Shown: positions 9,439 to 19,213 of the stretch, in pieces | Layout of the letters: each line of letters starts with the position of its first letter | Numbering within the stretch: position 1 is the stretch's first letter | Virus record (IMG/VR): IMGVR_UViG_3300032323_002377 | Coordinates: 1 to 36,291 of that record | Direction: 5' to 3' (one strand) | DNA length: 36,291 bases | From: a virus | Position numbers and translations under genes: made by a program | Notes under the pieces: generated by a model | Databases searched by the model: none | Told to the model about the DNA's origin: nothing | What the model saw: the letters and a program-made list of their open reading frames with translations, nothing else

Positions 9439-12400
9439 TTAGAACATTCTTCCCCCTTTTAATCTAAATTTAGGAGTTGCAGATACTCTGTTTACAGCCG
9501 TCATAGGTTGGTTTTTATCAAACTTACGATATGTTACTTGGTTAAAGTTATTTTTAGTCATGTAACTTATTCCTTCTGATCCTGAGAATTCTGATGTTAT
9601 GTTTCTGAAAGCTACATATCCACTTAATGAAATTTGAGATACACCTATTTTAAATGCTGCTGGGCCTATTAATTGGAATGTTTTTTCGTATCGTTGTGGT
9701 TTAGTTGATTTTTGTAACCACTGCATAGGACCATCATATTCTGCTCCATTTCTAAAGGCATAAATTCCTAAAGCACCACTTCCACTATAAAAACTTTGGC
9801 TAAAATCAAATTGAGATACTTGGTTGTATGAATGATAATAATCAAATCCTATACTAAAACTAGCTGTTTCTTCACCTACCCAAAATTCTGCTTGATATAC
9901 ATTAGTGTGATGATTAAATGAACCTGTGTTTATAAAGTTATAAAATTTAACCCAATCGTTATTAGGTTCAGTAACAAGCCAACCTCTATGGTGTAACCAA
10001 ATATCCATACCCCATCTATTATAATCTTGAATCCATCCTCCAGGAACACCATGGTTACGTAATGTATCACTTGGGGTTTGTAAATGTCCAGAAGCACTAT
10101 ATCCAGTAAAAGTATTATGAGTTCCTGTTTTAGATAATAAATGACCTTTTAATGGAGTATCATAATCTCCCCAAGATGCAAACCAACCTGCTTTATTAAC
10201 TAGATTATTTTTTACATCCATTATAAGGTTTTTATTAAACGTGCCTGTATAATTGTAAAATCCTAAAGGAGAAGCTACTACTCTAAAAATTAAATTTCTA
10301 TTAACTCTAAAATAATTTAAAGCAGTAGTATAATCATTTGAGTTATATAAACCATATATATCTGCTCTTATCCAAGAATGCCATGCACCTACAATATTAT
10401 AACTATGATTAGTCCAATGACTTCTGTTTGATTGGTCATAAAATGCAACTAACATAGTACCACCAAAGAATATATTACCTGTGATTACAGATGGTGTATG
10501 GGTAGCGCTAGCCATTGTATTAGTTCCTCCTAAGAATAATAAACCGTTTCCATTTTGTTGAGATTGAATACCTGCAAAAGTTGCTACATTTTTTAAACCA
10601 GTAAATATGTTATGTCTTACAGCAAAACCACTACCATTAGCAACATTAAATGTATTTTGTCCTAAAGCTGTAGTGGTATTTCCTTGGGCAGCAGGAAATG
10701 AATTGTAAAATGAACATCCCTCAAAAGAAATAGTAAATCCATTAAAAGTACCTCTTCCTATAGAAAATACTCCTCTATCTAGATCAGCTTTGTAAGGATA
10801 AGCATTACTTTGATGTTGAAAAGCAGCATTTTTAAATTTAATAATACTTAAAAACCCAGCACTTTGTCCACCACTTTGTCCATTTTGGTTACCTCTTAAA
10901 TATATAGCACCTGTTTTCCATTCGGATCTTGAATAAGATCCAGATACGTTTACAGTTCTGTTTACTTTAAATACCCAATCTCCTTTTTCTAAATAACCAT
11001 AAGTATGTTCTCTATCTAAGAAAATATCATCACCAGATTTAGAAACAATTGTAAAATAATCTCTAAAAGATCCTGTTTGTGCTGGGTAATTTAAGAAAGT
11101 GGGGGTTGAATGAGATGAAGAATAAAAACCTAATAAACCATAATATTCCCAAGTACTTTGAACGGGTTCATCTCCGTTTTTACCCATAATCATAATTCTA
11201 TCTCCAACATTTAAGTCAGAAGCATTATTTACAGTAATACTAAAATCTTGAATATTTCTAGCATATATAGATCTAACATTTAATCTATTTGTTGGAGTAC
11301 CATTACGTAATACAGATCCACTTCCAAAATCTATTCTAATAAATCTTGATTGAGTTAATGGGAATGAATATCCTCTTAAAGTATGATAATCCATTTGGTA
11401 TCTTCCATCATTTGCTGATGATGTTAATAAAAACCATGTTTGACCATCTAAACTTCCAGATATTGAAATAATTGAAGAAGTTAAGATTGTTGAAGATGAA
11501 AAATGTTGTCCTACTCCACCAATACCATAAACTGACATTTGTTGATATTGAGGGTAATCACCATATGTTGCTACAAAATCATCAACAAATCCTACAGTAT
11601 TTAATGATTTAGTAGCTCCTAAATCTATAGTAAAGCTACGGTTTGGAAATAAGTTAGGATATACTGTAAAAGAACCGTTAGTATTATAAGTACCTTCATT
11701 TGAATTATTTAACAAATAATTTAATGATCTGTGGTTACTTGATGGTCCTGGGAAATCAAATGATCTTAATCCTCTGTTATTTATTCCATAAACATATGGA
11801 TAAGCATTATCACCGTCATATTCTGGGGAACCATTTAAATAAAATGCTAAATTTTTATGTCCTTTAATATTAGTAATAACAGATGCTAATTTAATAACTT
11901 GATCATTTGAGTTATGGGCAAATTCAACCCCAGTTTCTAAAAATGAATCTCCTATGTTAGCTACAACAGATGAGTCTAAAGTTATTTTAGCACATTTTCT
12001 ATATACTTTAAATCTAGTACAAGTAAATGAATCAGTAGATTCAGCAAATATACCTACTCTACCTCTTTGAACTTGTGTTTTAGCTATATTTTCATATACT
12101 AACGTATCATTAATATATCCTTTAAACATTCCTCTAGAATATTCTGCTGTTAATTTTTTCAAACCATCTAAAGGAAATGAAATAATTTCATTACTTCCAG
12201 ATGGATTTACTAATTGAGGAATATTAAATACATTATTTACTTGTATATTTTCATGACTACCTTTTATAGCTTTTATACTATTAATCCATTCATTATTAAA
12301 TCCAAGACTTGCTGTAGATAAAGTATGATTAAATGTATTATAATGTTGTCTTATATTAAAGAAATATCTATTAGTTCTAGGAACTACACCAAATATTGTT

Positions 12401-14076
12401 CTTTCATTTCTATATAAATTTGCAAATGATTGATCTTGTGTAAATAAACTTACTGCGGATGCTGATACGTTTGTTGGAATTCTTTGTCCACCTCCCCATT
12501 CATCTAAAAAATATCCTCTAGCATCTAAACCTTCAGACCAATCTAATGAAGGATCTGAGTGTAATGCTACACCATGCCATCCAAAATAGTTACGTGAGGA
12601 TGTTAAATCATTATTTATTTGGAAATTTGATACCCATGCCTCTACTTTAACTTCATCCAATATTAAATCTTTAACATAGGTGTGGTTAAATGCTGTATAA
12701 GAAAATCCTGATAAGTTAGATGAGGAAATTGCTCTTCTATCATTTCTACTAATATCTTTAACTAACCCAACTCCAGGATATATTGTCCAGTTATTAAAGA
12801 AAGCCGAACGAGTAGCATTTGTTTCCCAATCAGCTAATGTAGAACCTGATTGGAAATTATAGTCTCTTAATTCTAAATCAAAATCATAAGTTATATCGGT
12901 GATTGTTCTAACTTGGTTATTTAATACAACTCTATCACCAATTTTAAATCTTTGTTCATCAATTAAATATTCGGTTGCACTTTGGGATGCTAAAATTGTA
13001 CCCTCTAAACCGTTAAATCTTTGAACATATAAACGATTGCTTCCTGTATCAACAGATGCTACATAAAATACTTCATCTTCAGCATCTATTTTTGAAGACC
13101 AAGGATTACCATTAGGAGAAAATTGTGTGTCTTCTCTAACATAATTTATACTTTCAGTACCTACAAATATAGGATCTCCTTTTCTAAATTGAGAAGCATT
13201 ACTTACATTTAAATATGTATCATTTTTATTAGCAGCAGAAGATAGTCTTGTATTAGTTCTAACTTCATTTCCCTCCATAATAAATTTTTGCATATTGGAG
13301 TTCCATATATTAATAGCTGCTCCTACATCATCATTATTTGAAGGGTTTAAAGATGAAGAAAGATAATGGTTATTCCATAAAATAGAGGCATTATCTCTAA
13401 CATACATGTATCCATCATCTAAATAAAGAACATTTTGTAAAGCTAATGAAGCACTATCTTTAATTTCTAAAGTACCTCCTACATCCACAAATGTTCTAAA
13501 AATAGAGGCTGTTGCTGAACCTGTTAAAGCTACATATACATCTTTAAAGTGAACAAAATTACCAGGAGAATTAATACTACCTCCTTCAGAACTAGTTCTA
13601 TTTAATCTAAAAGATGAAGTATCAGGAAATATATCTCTACTCCATTTAAAATAATTAGTATCAATAGAACAAGAATATAATTCAAAACACCATGGCTGAC
13701 TAATATTTCCAAAATTTCTTTGGAAAGTACTAGATGAACCAGTATAATCAATTTTTACTTCATAGTTATTTGAAGTCCATGTATATATAGATCCACTTTG
13801 GGGAATACCACTAGCGGTTGGATTAAAAATATTTGAATATGTTGATAATAATAATGTTTTTTTATTACCTGCCCAGTATGTTAATTCATTTTGAACCCAG
13901 TTTAATCTATCGGGAGTTGAATCTTGGGAGGCGGTTTCAAATATGTGAAATCTTCCTAAACCTCTAATTACTGCTGTATCGCTAGCTGTTGGTACTACCC
14001 CTCCTATCCATGTGTTGGGATCATTCCAACTCATTGTTACTCCGTATGAACCTGATTTTGCAAATATAGTTGGCAT
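9439..14076 (-). CDS. Giant tail spike/fibre with G8-like and parallel beta-helix domains (paralogue 1)
   Basis: A 1545-residue paralogue of the following gene with the same domain order. It has an N-terminal G8-like signature (SWNDPNTWIGGVVPTASDT), a beta-repeat region, and a concanavalin-like region introduced by RDYNFQSGSTLADWET. A discoidin-like domain follows (ISGSLDGQTWFLLTSS, SRFIRIDFGSG), then a VGDRIMIMGKNGDEP...VSKSGDDIFLDR block and an Asn-rich parallel beta-helix. The end is SATPKFRLKGGRMF. Compared with its partner it carries insertions of roughly 200 residues, mainly in the concanavalin-like and discoidin-like regions. Both proteins start MPTI and share the C-terminal PKFRL(K/R)G-x-R-(M/I)-F, which may be a trimerisation or attachment tail. 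It was probably made by tandem duplication, with later divergence to different receptors (inference). Confidence 0.7.
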   Translation of the reverse strand: MPTIFAKSGSYGVTMSWNDPNTWIGGVVPTASDTAVIRGLGRFHIFETASQDSTPDRLNWVQNELTYWAGNKKTLLLSTYSNIFNPTASGIPQSGSIYTWTSNNYEVKIDYTGSSSTFQRNFGNISQPWCFELYSCSIDTNYFKWSRDIFPDTSSFRLNRTSSEGGSINSPGNFVHFKDVYVALTGSATASIFRTFVDVGGTLEIKDSASLALQNVLYLDDGYMYVRDNASILWNNHYLSSSLNPSNNDDVGAAINIWNSNMQKFIMEGNEVRTNTRLSSAANKNDTYLNVSNASQFRKGDPIFVGTESINYVREDTQFSPNGNPWSSKIDAEDEVFYVASVDTGSNRLYVQRFNGLEGTILASQSATEYLIDEQRFKIGDRVVLNNQVRTITDITYDFDLELRDYNFQSGSTLADWETNATRSAFFNNWTIYPGVGLVKDISRNDRRAISSSNLSGFSYTAFNHTYVKDLILDEVKVEAWVSNFQINNDLTSSRNYFGWHGVALHSDPSLDWSEGLDARGYFLDEWGGGQRIPTNVSASAVSLFTQDQSFANLYRNERTIFGVVPRTNRYFFNIRQHYNTFNHTLSTASLGFNNEWINSIKAIKGSHENIQVNNVFNIPQLVNPSGSNEIISFPLDGLKKLTAEYSRGMFKGYINDTLVYENIAKTQVQRGRVGIFAESTDSFTCTRFKVYRKCAKITLDSSVVANIGDSFLETGVEFAHNSNDQVIKLASVITNIKGHKNLAFYLNGSPEYDGDNAYPYVYGINNRGLRSFDFPGPSSNHRSLNYLLNNSNEGTYNTNGSFTVYPNLFPNRSFTIDLGATKSLNTVGFVDDFVATYGDYPQYQQMSVYGIGGVGQHFSSSTILTSSIISISGSLDGQTWFLLTSSANDGRYQMDYHTLRGYSFPLTQSRFIRIDFGSGSVLRNGTPTNRLNVRSIYARNIQDFSITVNNASDLNVGDRIMIMGKNGDEPVQSTWEYYGLLGFYSSSHSTPTFLNYPAQTGSFRDYFTIVSKSGDDIFLDREHTYGYLEKGDWVFKVNRTVNVSGSYSRSEWKTGAIYLRGNQNGQSGGQSAGFLSIIKFKNAAFQHQSNAYPYKADLDRGVFSIGRGTFNGFTISFEGCSFYNSFPAAQGNTTTALGQNTFNVANGSGFAVRHNIFTGLKNVATFAGIQSQQNGNGLLFLGGTNTMASATHTPSVITGNIFFGGTMLVAFYDQSNRSHWTNHSYNIVGAWHSWIRADIYGLYNSNDYTTALNYFRVNRNLIFRVVASPLGFYNYTGTFNKNLIMDVKNNLVNKAGWFASWGDYDTPLKGHLLSKTGTHNTFTGYSASGHLQTPSDTLRNHGVPGGWIQDYNRWGMDIWLHHRGWLVTEPNNDWVKFYNFINTGSFNHHTNVYQAEFWVGEETASFSIGFDYYHSYNQVSQFDFSQSFYSGSGALGIYAFRNGAEYDGPMQWLQKSTKPQRYEKTFQLIGPAAFKIGVSQISLSGYVAFRNITSEFSGSEGISYMTKNNFNQVTYRKFDKNQPMTAVNRVSATPKFRLKGGRMF

Positions 14077-14082
14077 ATCTTA

Positions 14083-14691
14083 TTATTGTATTGTTTGTAA
14101 CTTTTCGATGTCTTTACGTGTTGCTTGAACAAAATAGAAACAATCTATTATATCTTCACACATTAATTGTATTTTATTATTTTTTATTTCCTTAACATAA
14201 ATTGTTTGGAAATGTCCTATTGGAGTTAATTGTACTGTAATTGATGATTCATCAATCAACCAAGTCCAATCCTCAGGTAGTTCAATATAATCATCATGTA
14301 CTCTACCTCTATAATAAACAGCATGTTCTGGGCCTTCTAAAACACCATAAACTAATTTTTGTCCTGGTTTTGTTTGGTGATCTACTATAAATGATTTTTC
14401 AGTAGCAGCTAATACACCATTAATTATTACTGAACCAGAAACTCGTGCTGAACCTGTATAAGGGAAAGCGGCTGAACCTATACCTGTTAATTGGGAACCA
14501 TCTCCAAAATAGGTAATTGCTGATATTTCACCAGCAATATCAAGAGATTTTTGTGGTGCATTAGTACCAATACCAATATTTCCATTACTCGTCATATAAA
14601 GTAACGGAGTTACGCCGCGGGATACTGAAAAAGTATTTCCAGTAATATCCGCGGCGAATGAACCTGTTATGGAAGGTGAATATATTTTCAT
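14083..14691 (-). CDS. Short trimeric fibre protein with conserved C-terminal domain
   Basis: 202 residues. The first ~85 look like a standard fibre stalk: ITGSFAADITGNTFSVS, NGNIGIGTNAPQKSLDIAG (the common G-I-G-T-x-x-P-x-x-x-L-D-I-x-G repeat) and TYFGDGSQLTGIG. The C-terminal half (EKSFIVDHQTKPGQKLVYG, LEGPEHAVYYRGR) matches a domain I recognise from fibres of T4-like marine phages, where K-S-F-x-(I/V)-x-H-P-like and GPEH are conserved. It sits between the 960-residue structural gene and the giant spikes. A small distal fibre or a spike-associated fibre is likely. Confidence 0.7.
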   Translation of the reverse strand: MKIYSPSITGSFAADITGNTFSVSRGVTPLLYMTSNGNIGIGTNAPQKSLDIAGEISAITYFGDGSQLTGIGSAAFPYTGSARVSGSVIINGVLAATEKSFIVDHQTKPGQKLVYGVLEGPEHAVYYRGRVHDDYIELPEDWTWLIDESSITVQLTPIGHFQTIYVKEIKNNKIQLMCEDIIDCFYFVQATRKDIEKLQTIQ

Positions 14692-14699
14692 ATTTTATC

Positions 14700-17582
14700 T
14701 TATGCTTGTGCTTCAGCCCATTGTAATAAGAAGTCTGCAGTACATGTACTACCTTGAGTATTTGTGATTACGATTGCTAATACATCTGGACCATCTGGGA
14801 ATGTATATCTACCACCAATAATTGAATTGTTCATACCTTTTACTGGTGTTAAATCAAGTTCTGATTTAATTTGGGTAGAGGCGGGAGACGTTACACGGAA
14901 TAATAACTCACCATTAATAGGGGCGCTTGAAAATGATTGATTGTATTGTGAAAACGATGGTTGTGAAGTTGCAACGGAACCAATATTTGTTACTTGAGTG
15001 TTTGTATAAACGGTATTAGACGGAATATTGGTAGGATTTAACACGGCGTATACCTCACATTTTGTTGAAGTAGTAACCTCAAAACGTTTTAATAACAATT
15101 GAGATCTGTTAATTACCTCTCTATCACCTAAATCACCTGGGATTGTATTTGATACTGAGGGTGCTAATCTAAATAATAATACTGTAGATGTTGAGTTGGA
15201 TCCAATAGTTACACCTGTTCTTGAAAAGTTAAACTGGTAGCCACGGTCTTCATCAAATCCACCATCCATAATAACTGCTGAACCCCAGTGTGTTAAAGTA
15301 GGAGTAATATTTGTATCAAATACTTGAATAGATGAAGAAGCGGGATGGTTTACTGAAACTGAACCTGCAAATATTCTAGGAGATCCTGCAATATAAGGAC
15401 TGTAAACAGCGGGTCTTTGAATTCCAGTTAACAAACTACCTGATTTTCCTGTATAAGAAACTAATTCATTATATACTGTTGCTCCTTGAGTACTTGTAAT
15501 TACACAAGTTACAGGATTAGACACTGAAGCAGATGGGAAAGCATCAGGATCTATTATATCTAAACTTCCTGATAATCCTGAAGCTACTTTTAATCTTGAT
15601 AATGGACCATAGTTACCTACCTCGTAACGAGCAGGTAAGTTACCTGTTCTCATATAGGCTTCATCATTTACGTTATTGTTTCTAAAACGATGAACTGTTA
15701 TAAAATTACCATTTACTGCTCTTATCATAAAATCAGCAAATCCAGCACCATACCAAGAGTATTGAATACCAAACATTTGCATTTTAGATACATCAATTCT
15801 AAATCCAGAAGGACCATTTCCATCAATAGTATCATAATTAAATCTAGTTTGTGGTATTTTAAAATCTCTAACTAAAGCCATTTTTACACCAGCGGCTTGT
15901 CTTACACCACGATAAGCAGGTATAATAGTTAAAGAAGTATTAGAAGAAATACTAGTTACTCTATATCCCATACCTCTAATAACAACAGTATCTCCTACTC
16001 TAATTTGATCGTTAAAACGAGTACCTGAACCTGTAACAGCGTATGAATCTGGATTTGCAGTAACTGTTCCTACTGATTGGAAGGTTGAAGAACGTTTTAC
16101 AACATATAATGTTGTTCCGTCATATTCCCAAAATAATCCATTAGTATCATCATAAATACCTGTTCTAATTACAGCACCAGTCCAGTTTTTTAAGAATACA
16201 CGAGGTTGAAAACCTAATGAAGCTGTTGGATCTGTTGGAACTAATGAAGAAGATACATTAAATGTAAATTCATCTATTATAGTATTTACTATATGATCTC
16301 CATTGTAATTAGAAGAAGTAATATTAGATAAAGTAACAGTAGCACCTTGTTGTAATCCATGTTCAATATCTGTTACTACAGTAATTAATGAACTTGAAAT
16401 TGAACCCGAAACGGAAGCTGATGAATAAACAGCTGATATATCAAGGTTAGGGGCTAATAAAGTACCTGTACTAAATAAAATACCTTTACCTGATTGGTAA
16501 CGGAAATATCTTTTTGATTGACGTTTTGCTTCTAATCCATAGCAAGGAGTAAATGTACCTACTAATACACCACCATCAAAAGGTCTGTGGATAAAGAAGG
16601 AATCATTTCTTGCATATACTCTAATAGTAGCAGAAGATGTAGGTGTTAATACTTGTTGTTTTGCTGTGTAAGTAAAAGTAGTTCCATTAGGAACACTTTC
16701 AGCAAAATAGTTACCTTCATAACCTTGGTTACCTGCGGCGGTATCAAATACTAGTAATGGAGAACCAGGCATTAAACCATGAGGTGCTGCTGTGGTACAA
16801 GTAATTACTGATGGTGTTGAACCATTTGAAGTAAATGATGTTAAGGGTAAAGCTGACCCTGAAAAGAATCCTCCAGGACGAATATTTGTATAAGTAGTTA
16901 CAATTGAGCCTGCAGATATAGCACCTTTAGCCTCATATGTAAATGTTGTTGTGTTAGGAGTAGATAATACAGCAAATATACCTTCTGCTTTATCATTTAA
17001 TAAACCAAATACGGATACTGCGGAACCAATACTTAAACCATGTGAACCTGAGGTTACAACGGTTATTGTTGAGAATGTTGAACCACCAGAACTTGAAACT
17101 GATAAAGCTCCTAAGTCAGTACCTGGTAATTCGTATGCTGAAGGTACACCTGTATTTAGTCCTACTGATTGCCATTTGGTATTTTGAATACCATATTCAA
17201 AGTCAGCATCTATTAACGAATAAGGTTCAGAGACTCTCATTCTTTCAATAGCATCTGTTCCAAAATCCCAAGGTCTAAATTGTACCTCATCAACTTCTGT
17301 ATATATTCTTATATCATCATCTGGTTCAAAAGTTGAAGTATCTCTTGCTAATACTATAGTTGAAACTCCTTCTACATTATTAGGAAAAGTAGTAGTATCG
17401 TTTACATTATAAGTAACTGTAGCACCTGTTGAAGGATCAGAAAATAAATACAATGTAACTCCTCTAGTTACGTTTTGTATTAATAATAATTCGTGATTCC
17501 CTATTCTAAAGGGAACCTTAATATTTCCGGAATTTGAAGAACCTGGTGTGAAAAGGTATTCTGGTATAAGTTTTCTTGGCAT
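14700..17582 (-). CDS. Large virion structural protein (960 aa), conserved in marine T4-like phages
   Basis: 960 residues, mostly predicted beta. An early segment (RPWDFGTDAIERMRVSEPYS, then LIDADFEYGIQNTKWQ) is a motif I recall from structural proteins of T4-like marine phages. Two similar segments (GSHGLSIGSAVSVFG and APHGLMPGSPLLVF, plus IEHGLQQGATVTLSNI) indicate an internal repeat of a small beta domain of the form H-G-L-x-x-G-x-x-V. No enzymatic motif was seen. It lies at the head of the fibre/spike block, so baseplate-proximal wedge, long fibre or attachment protein are the main options. The exact role is unknown. Confidence 0.65.
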   Translation of the reverse strand: MPRKLIPEYLFTPGSSNSGNIKVPFRIGNHELLLIQNVTRGVTLYLFSDPSTGATVTYNVNDTTTFPNNVEGVSTIVLARDTSTFEPDDDIRIYTEVDEVQFRPWDFGTDAIERMRVSEPYSLIDADFEYGIQNTKWQSVGLNTGVPSAYELPGTDLGALSVSSSGGSTFSTITVVTSGSHGLSIGSAVSVFGLLNDKAEGIFAVLSTPNTTTFTYEAKGAISAGSIVTTYTNIRPGGFFSGSALPLTSFTSNGSTPSVITCTTAAPHGLMPGSPLLVFDTAAGNQGYEGNYFAESVPNGTTFTYTAKQQVLTPTSSATIRVYARNDSFFIHRPFDGGVLVGTFTPCYGLEAKRQSKRYFRYQSGKGILFSTGTLLAPNLDISAVYSSASVSGSISSSLITVVTDIEHGLQQGATVTLSNITSSNYNGDHIVNTIIDEFTFNVSSSLVPTDPTASLGFQPRVFLKNWTGAVIRTGIYDDTNGLFWEYDGTTLYVVKRSSTFQSVGTVTANPDSYAVTGSGTRFNDQIRVGDTVVIRGMGYRVTSISSNTSLTIIPAYRGVRQAAGVKMALVRDFKIPQTRFNYDTIDGNGPSGFRIDVSKMQMFGIQYSWYGAGFADFMIRAVNGNFITVHRFRNNNVNDEAYMRTGNLPARYEVGNYGPLSRLKVASGLSGSLDIIDPDAFPSASVSNPVTCVITSTQGATVYNELVSYTGKSGSLLTGIQRPAVYSPYIAGSPRIFAGSVSVNHPASSSIQVFDTNITPTLTHWGSAVIMDGGFDEDRGYQFNFSRTGVTIGSNSTSTVLLFRLAPSVSNTIPGDLGDREVINRSQLLLKRFEVTTSTKCEVYAVLNPTNIPSNTVYTNTQVTNIGSVATSQPSFSQYNQSFSSAPINGELLFRVTSPASTQIKSELDLTPVKGMNNSIIGGRYTFPDGPDVLAIVITNTQGSTCTADFLLQWAEAQA

Positions 17583-17588
17583 ATTGTT

Positions 17589-17596
17589 TATAAATA
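17589..17596 (-). promoter_or_regulatory. TATTTATA element upstream of the 960-aa gene
   Basis: Exact TATTTATA in coding sense, 6 nt before the ATG and one base after the preceding gene's TAA. Confidence 0.5.
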
Positions 17597-17597
17597 T

Positions 17598-18083
17598 TTA
17601 AAATCCAAACACAATTATAGCAGGGTTAAAATTTGACCCTGATGTTGATATATTAGAAAAATTGGGAATTGCTAAATTTGTACCTACTGAAAAGTAAGCA
17701 TATCCTGATTCTGGTTGAGGAAAGAATATCTTCATACTTGAAGAATCTAAAGGAACAATTTCTTGAGGTAACATTTGTCTTTTATTACCATCATAAGTTA
17801 CAACAACAGGATATTCAGTTTGTAAATTATGAGTAACAGTCCATATAGGTAAAGCAGTACCTTGAACGTGTAAATAACTACCTGTAAAAGATCCAGAAAT
17901 AAATACCTCTCCATCTAATTGGAAAGAACCAGTTACATTTAAAGAACCAGTTAAGGTATAAGAACCTGTAGATGGGAATGAACCTGGAGGACCTACAGGA
18001 CCTGGAGGACCCATTGGACCTGGTGTAGTTACTTCAATTACTGAAAGTATAGGTAGTTGTGGATCTACGTTATTATTTGCCAT
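17598..18083 (-). CDS. Collagen-like small fibre protein
   Basis: 161 residues. Residues ~22-36 form five G-x-y triplets (GPMGPPGPVGPPGSF), a short collagen-like trimerisation stretch. It is followed by TGS strands (TGSYTLTGSLNVTGSF) and a C-terminal domain with IWTVTHNLQTEYPVVVTYDG. The W-x-x-x-H-x-L-x-T-x-Y-P-V-V pattern resembles C-terminal knobs of phage fibres. It belongs to the fibre gene cluster, with a 2-nt gap to the upstream gene. A trimeric virion fibre is likely. The collagen stretch is too short to be stable alone and probably acts as a trimer nucleus. Confidence 0.65.
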   Translation of the reverse strand: MANNNVDPQLPILSVIEVTTPGPMGPPGPVGPPGSFPSTGSYTLTGSLNVTGSFQLDGEVFISGSFTGSYLHVQGTALPIWTVTHNLQTEYPVVVTYDGNKRQMLPQEIVPLDSSSMKIFFPQPESGYAYFSVGTNLAIPNFSNISTSGSNFNPAIIVFGF

Positions 18084-18085
18084 TT

Positions 18086-18469
18086 TTAATATCTTGTTAC
18101 TTCTTTACTTAAACGAACTGCACCTTGTAAAATTCTATAAGCATAACTACCTGAATATATTTCTAAATCATATACTCCTTGTCCAAAATTTAATAATGAA
18201 GAAGAGTAAGCTGATATAAAAATAGATATAGAGCCTGAAGTAGGTGGTTTAGAACTATCTGAACCGCTAAAATTTAAACCTGTTCCATCAGGTTGTAAGG
18301 AACTACTTAAAGTAATATATGCTGTTGCAGAATCTGCTGAAGGGCGGATTTGCATACGACCACTATATCCAGATAAGTCTATAGGATCTTCATTAGCATC
18401 TTTGTACCTTACTTCTAAGTCAAAAGTTGCTCCTTGTTCAATAAATAGGTTATAAATTCCAGCTGACAT
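18086..18469 (-). CDS. Small Ig-like virion/baseplate protein
   Basis: 127 residues with an all-beta pattern. It opens YNLFIEQGATFDLEVRYKD, then DLSGYSGRMQIRPSADS, and ends VYDLEIYSGSYAYRILQGAV. The 'QG-x-T-F...Y-x-D...DL-x-G-Y-x-x-x-M-Q-I-R' arrangement recurs in small structural proteins of T4-like marine phages and recalls the N-terminal Ig-like domain of baseplate upper proteins. No enzymatic residues or signal peptide. It is the first gene of the fibre block after phoH and has its own TATTTATA element. Attachment of the following fibre proteins is a reasonable guess, not shown. Confidence 0.6.
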   Translation of the reverse strand: MSAGIYNLFIEQGATFDLEVRYKDANEDPIDLSGYSGRMQIRPSADSATAYITLSSSLQPDGTGLNFSGSDSSKPPTSGSISIFISAYSSSLLNFGQGVYDLEIYSGSYAYRILQGAVRLSKEVTRY

Positions 18470-18486
18470 AATACGACGGTGCTGGT

Positions 18487-18494
18487 TATAAATA
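18487..18494 (-). promoter_or_regulatory. TATTTATA element upstream of the Ig-like gene
   Basis: Exact TATTTATA in coding sense, 17 nt before the ATG, in the 47-nt gap after phoH. Confidence 0.5.
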
Positions 18495-18516
18495 TGTAAA
18501 GGGAAACAAAATTGAA

Positions 18517-19206
18517 TTAATCTCTGTAGGTAGAGAATACTTTCAATATAGGTTCTACGATTTCATGTCTATGATTTTTTTCTAATGTAATTACTTTTAC
18601 TCTTGGTACTTCAATTTCTATTTTTAAAAAGAAATCAAAACCAGAATCTTTTTTATTTTTTAAATCACATTGAGACATATCACCACAAAATATCATTTTA
18701 GAATTTCTACCTAAACGACCAATCATCAATTCTGTTTGTTTCATTGATGCATTTTGTGCCTCATCAATTAAAACATAACAATTTGAGAATGTATTACCAC
18801 GTAAAAATCCAAAAGGAGCTACTAAAACCTGTCCTTCATTAACTAATTTTTCAGATTTTTCCTTACCTACTAATTCATGCATTATATTATAGATAGGGGC
18901 AGTTAAATAAGCTAATTTATCATCAACTCCTCCTGGTAAGTGTCCAATATCTTCACCAGCTGTTACATAAGGACGAGCAATTATAATTTTTTCTATTTCT
19001 CTTTTAAACAATTGATCTAAAGCTACTTGTAAGGCAGTTGCTGTTTTACCAGATCCTGCTTTACCTTTTAAAGCTATAATATCATGATTTAAAATGTCTT
19101 CTTTAGCTCTTTTTTGTTCTTCATTTAGAGTAATTCCGAATTTGATTGGGTTTTTTGGTATTCTTTTATTTTTAAATACCTCATCCTCGAAATGGTTTGA
19201 TGCCAT
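18517..19206 (-). CDS. phoH: PhoH-like P-loop ATPase
   Basis: 229 residues covering the PhoH core. Walker A is GKAGSGKT (48-55), preceded by the typical N-E-E-Q-K-x-A motif. The PhoH hallmark ARPYVTAGEDIGHLPG lies at 77-92, and Walker B is YVLIDEAQN (144-152), followed by a GRLGRNSKMIFCGD sensor-like segment. PhoH family members are cytoplasmic nucleotide hydrolases, linked to phosphate starvation in bacteria and common as auxiliary genes in marine phages; their substrate there (often suggested to be RNA) is unsettled. The gene follows the phosphatidylserine decarboxylase gene by 7 nt and is likely co-transcribed with it. No obvious pho box was seen. Confidence 0.92.
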   Translation of the reverse strand: MASNHFEDEVFKNKRIPKNPIKFGITLNEEQKRAKEDILNHDIIALKGKAGSGKTATALQVALDQLFKREIEKIIIARPYVTAGEDIGHLPGGVDDKLAYLTAPIYNIMHELVGKEKSEKLVNEGQVLVAPFGFLRGNTFSNCYVLIDEAQNASMKQTELMIGRLGRNSKMIFCGDMSQCDLKNKKDSGFDFFLKIEIEVPRVKVITLEKNHRHEIVEPILKVFSTYRD

Positions 19207-19213
19207 ATATTTT

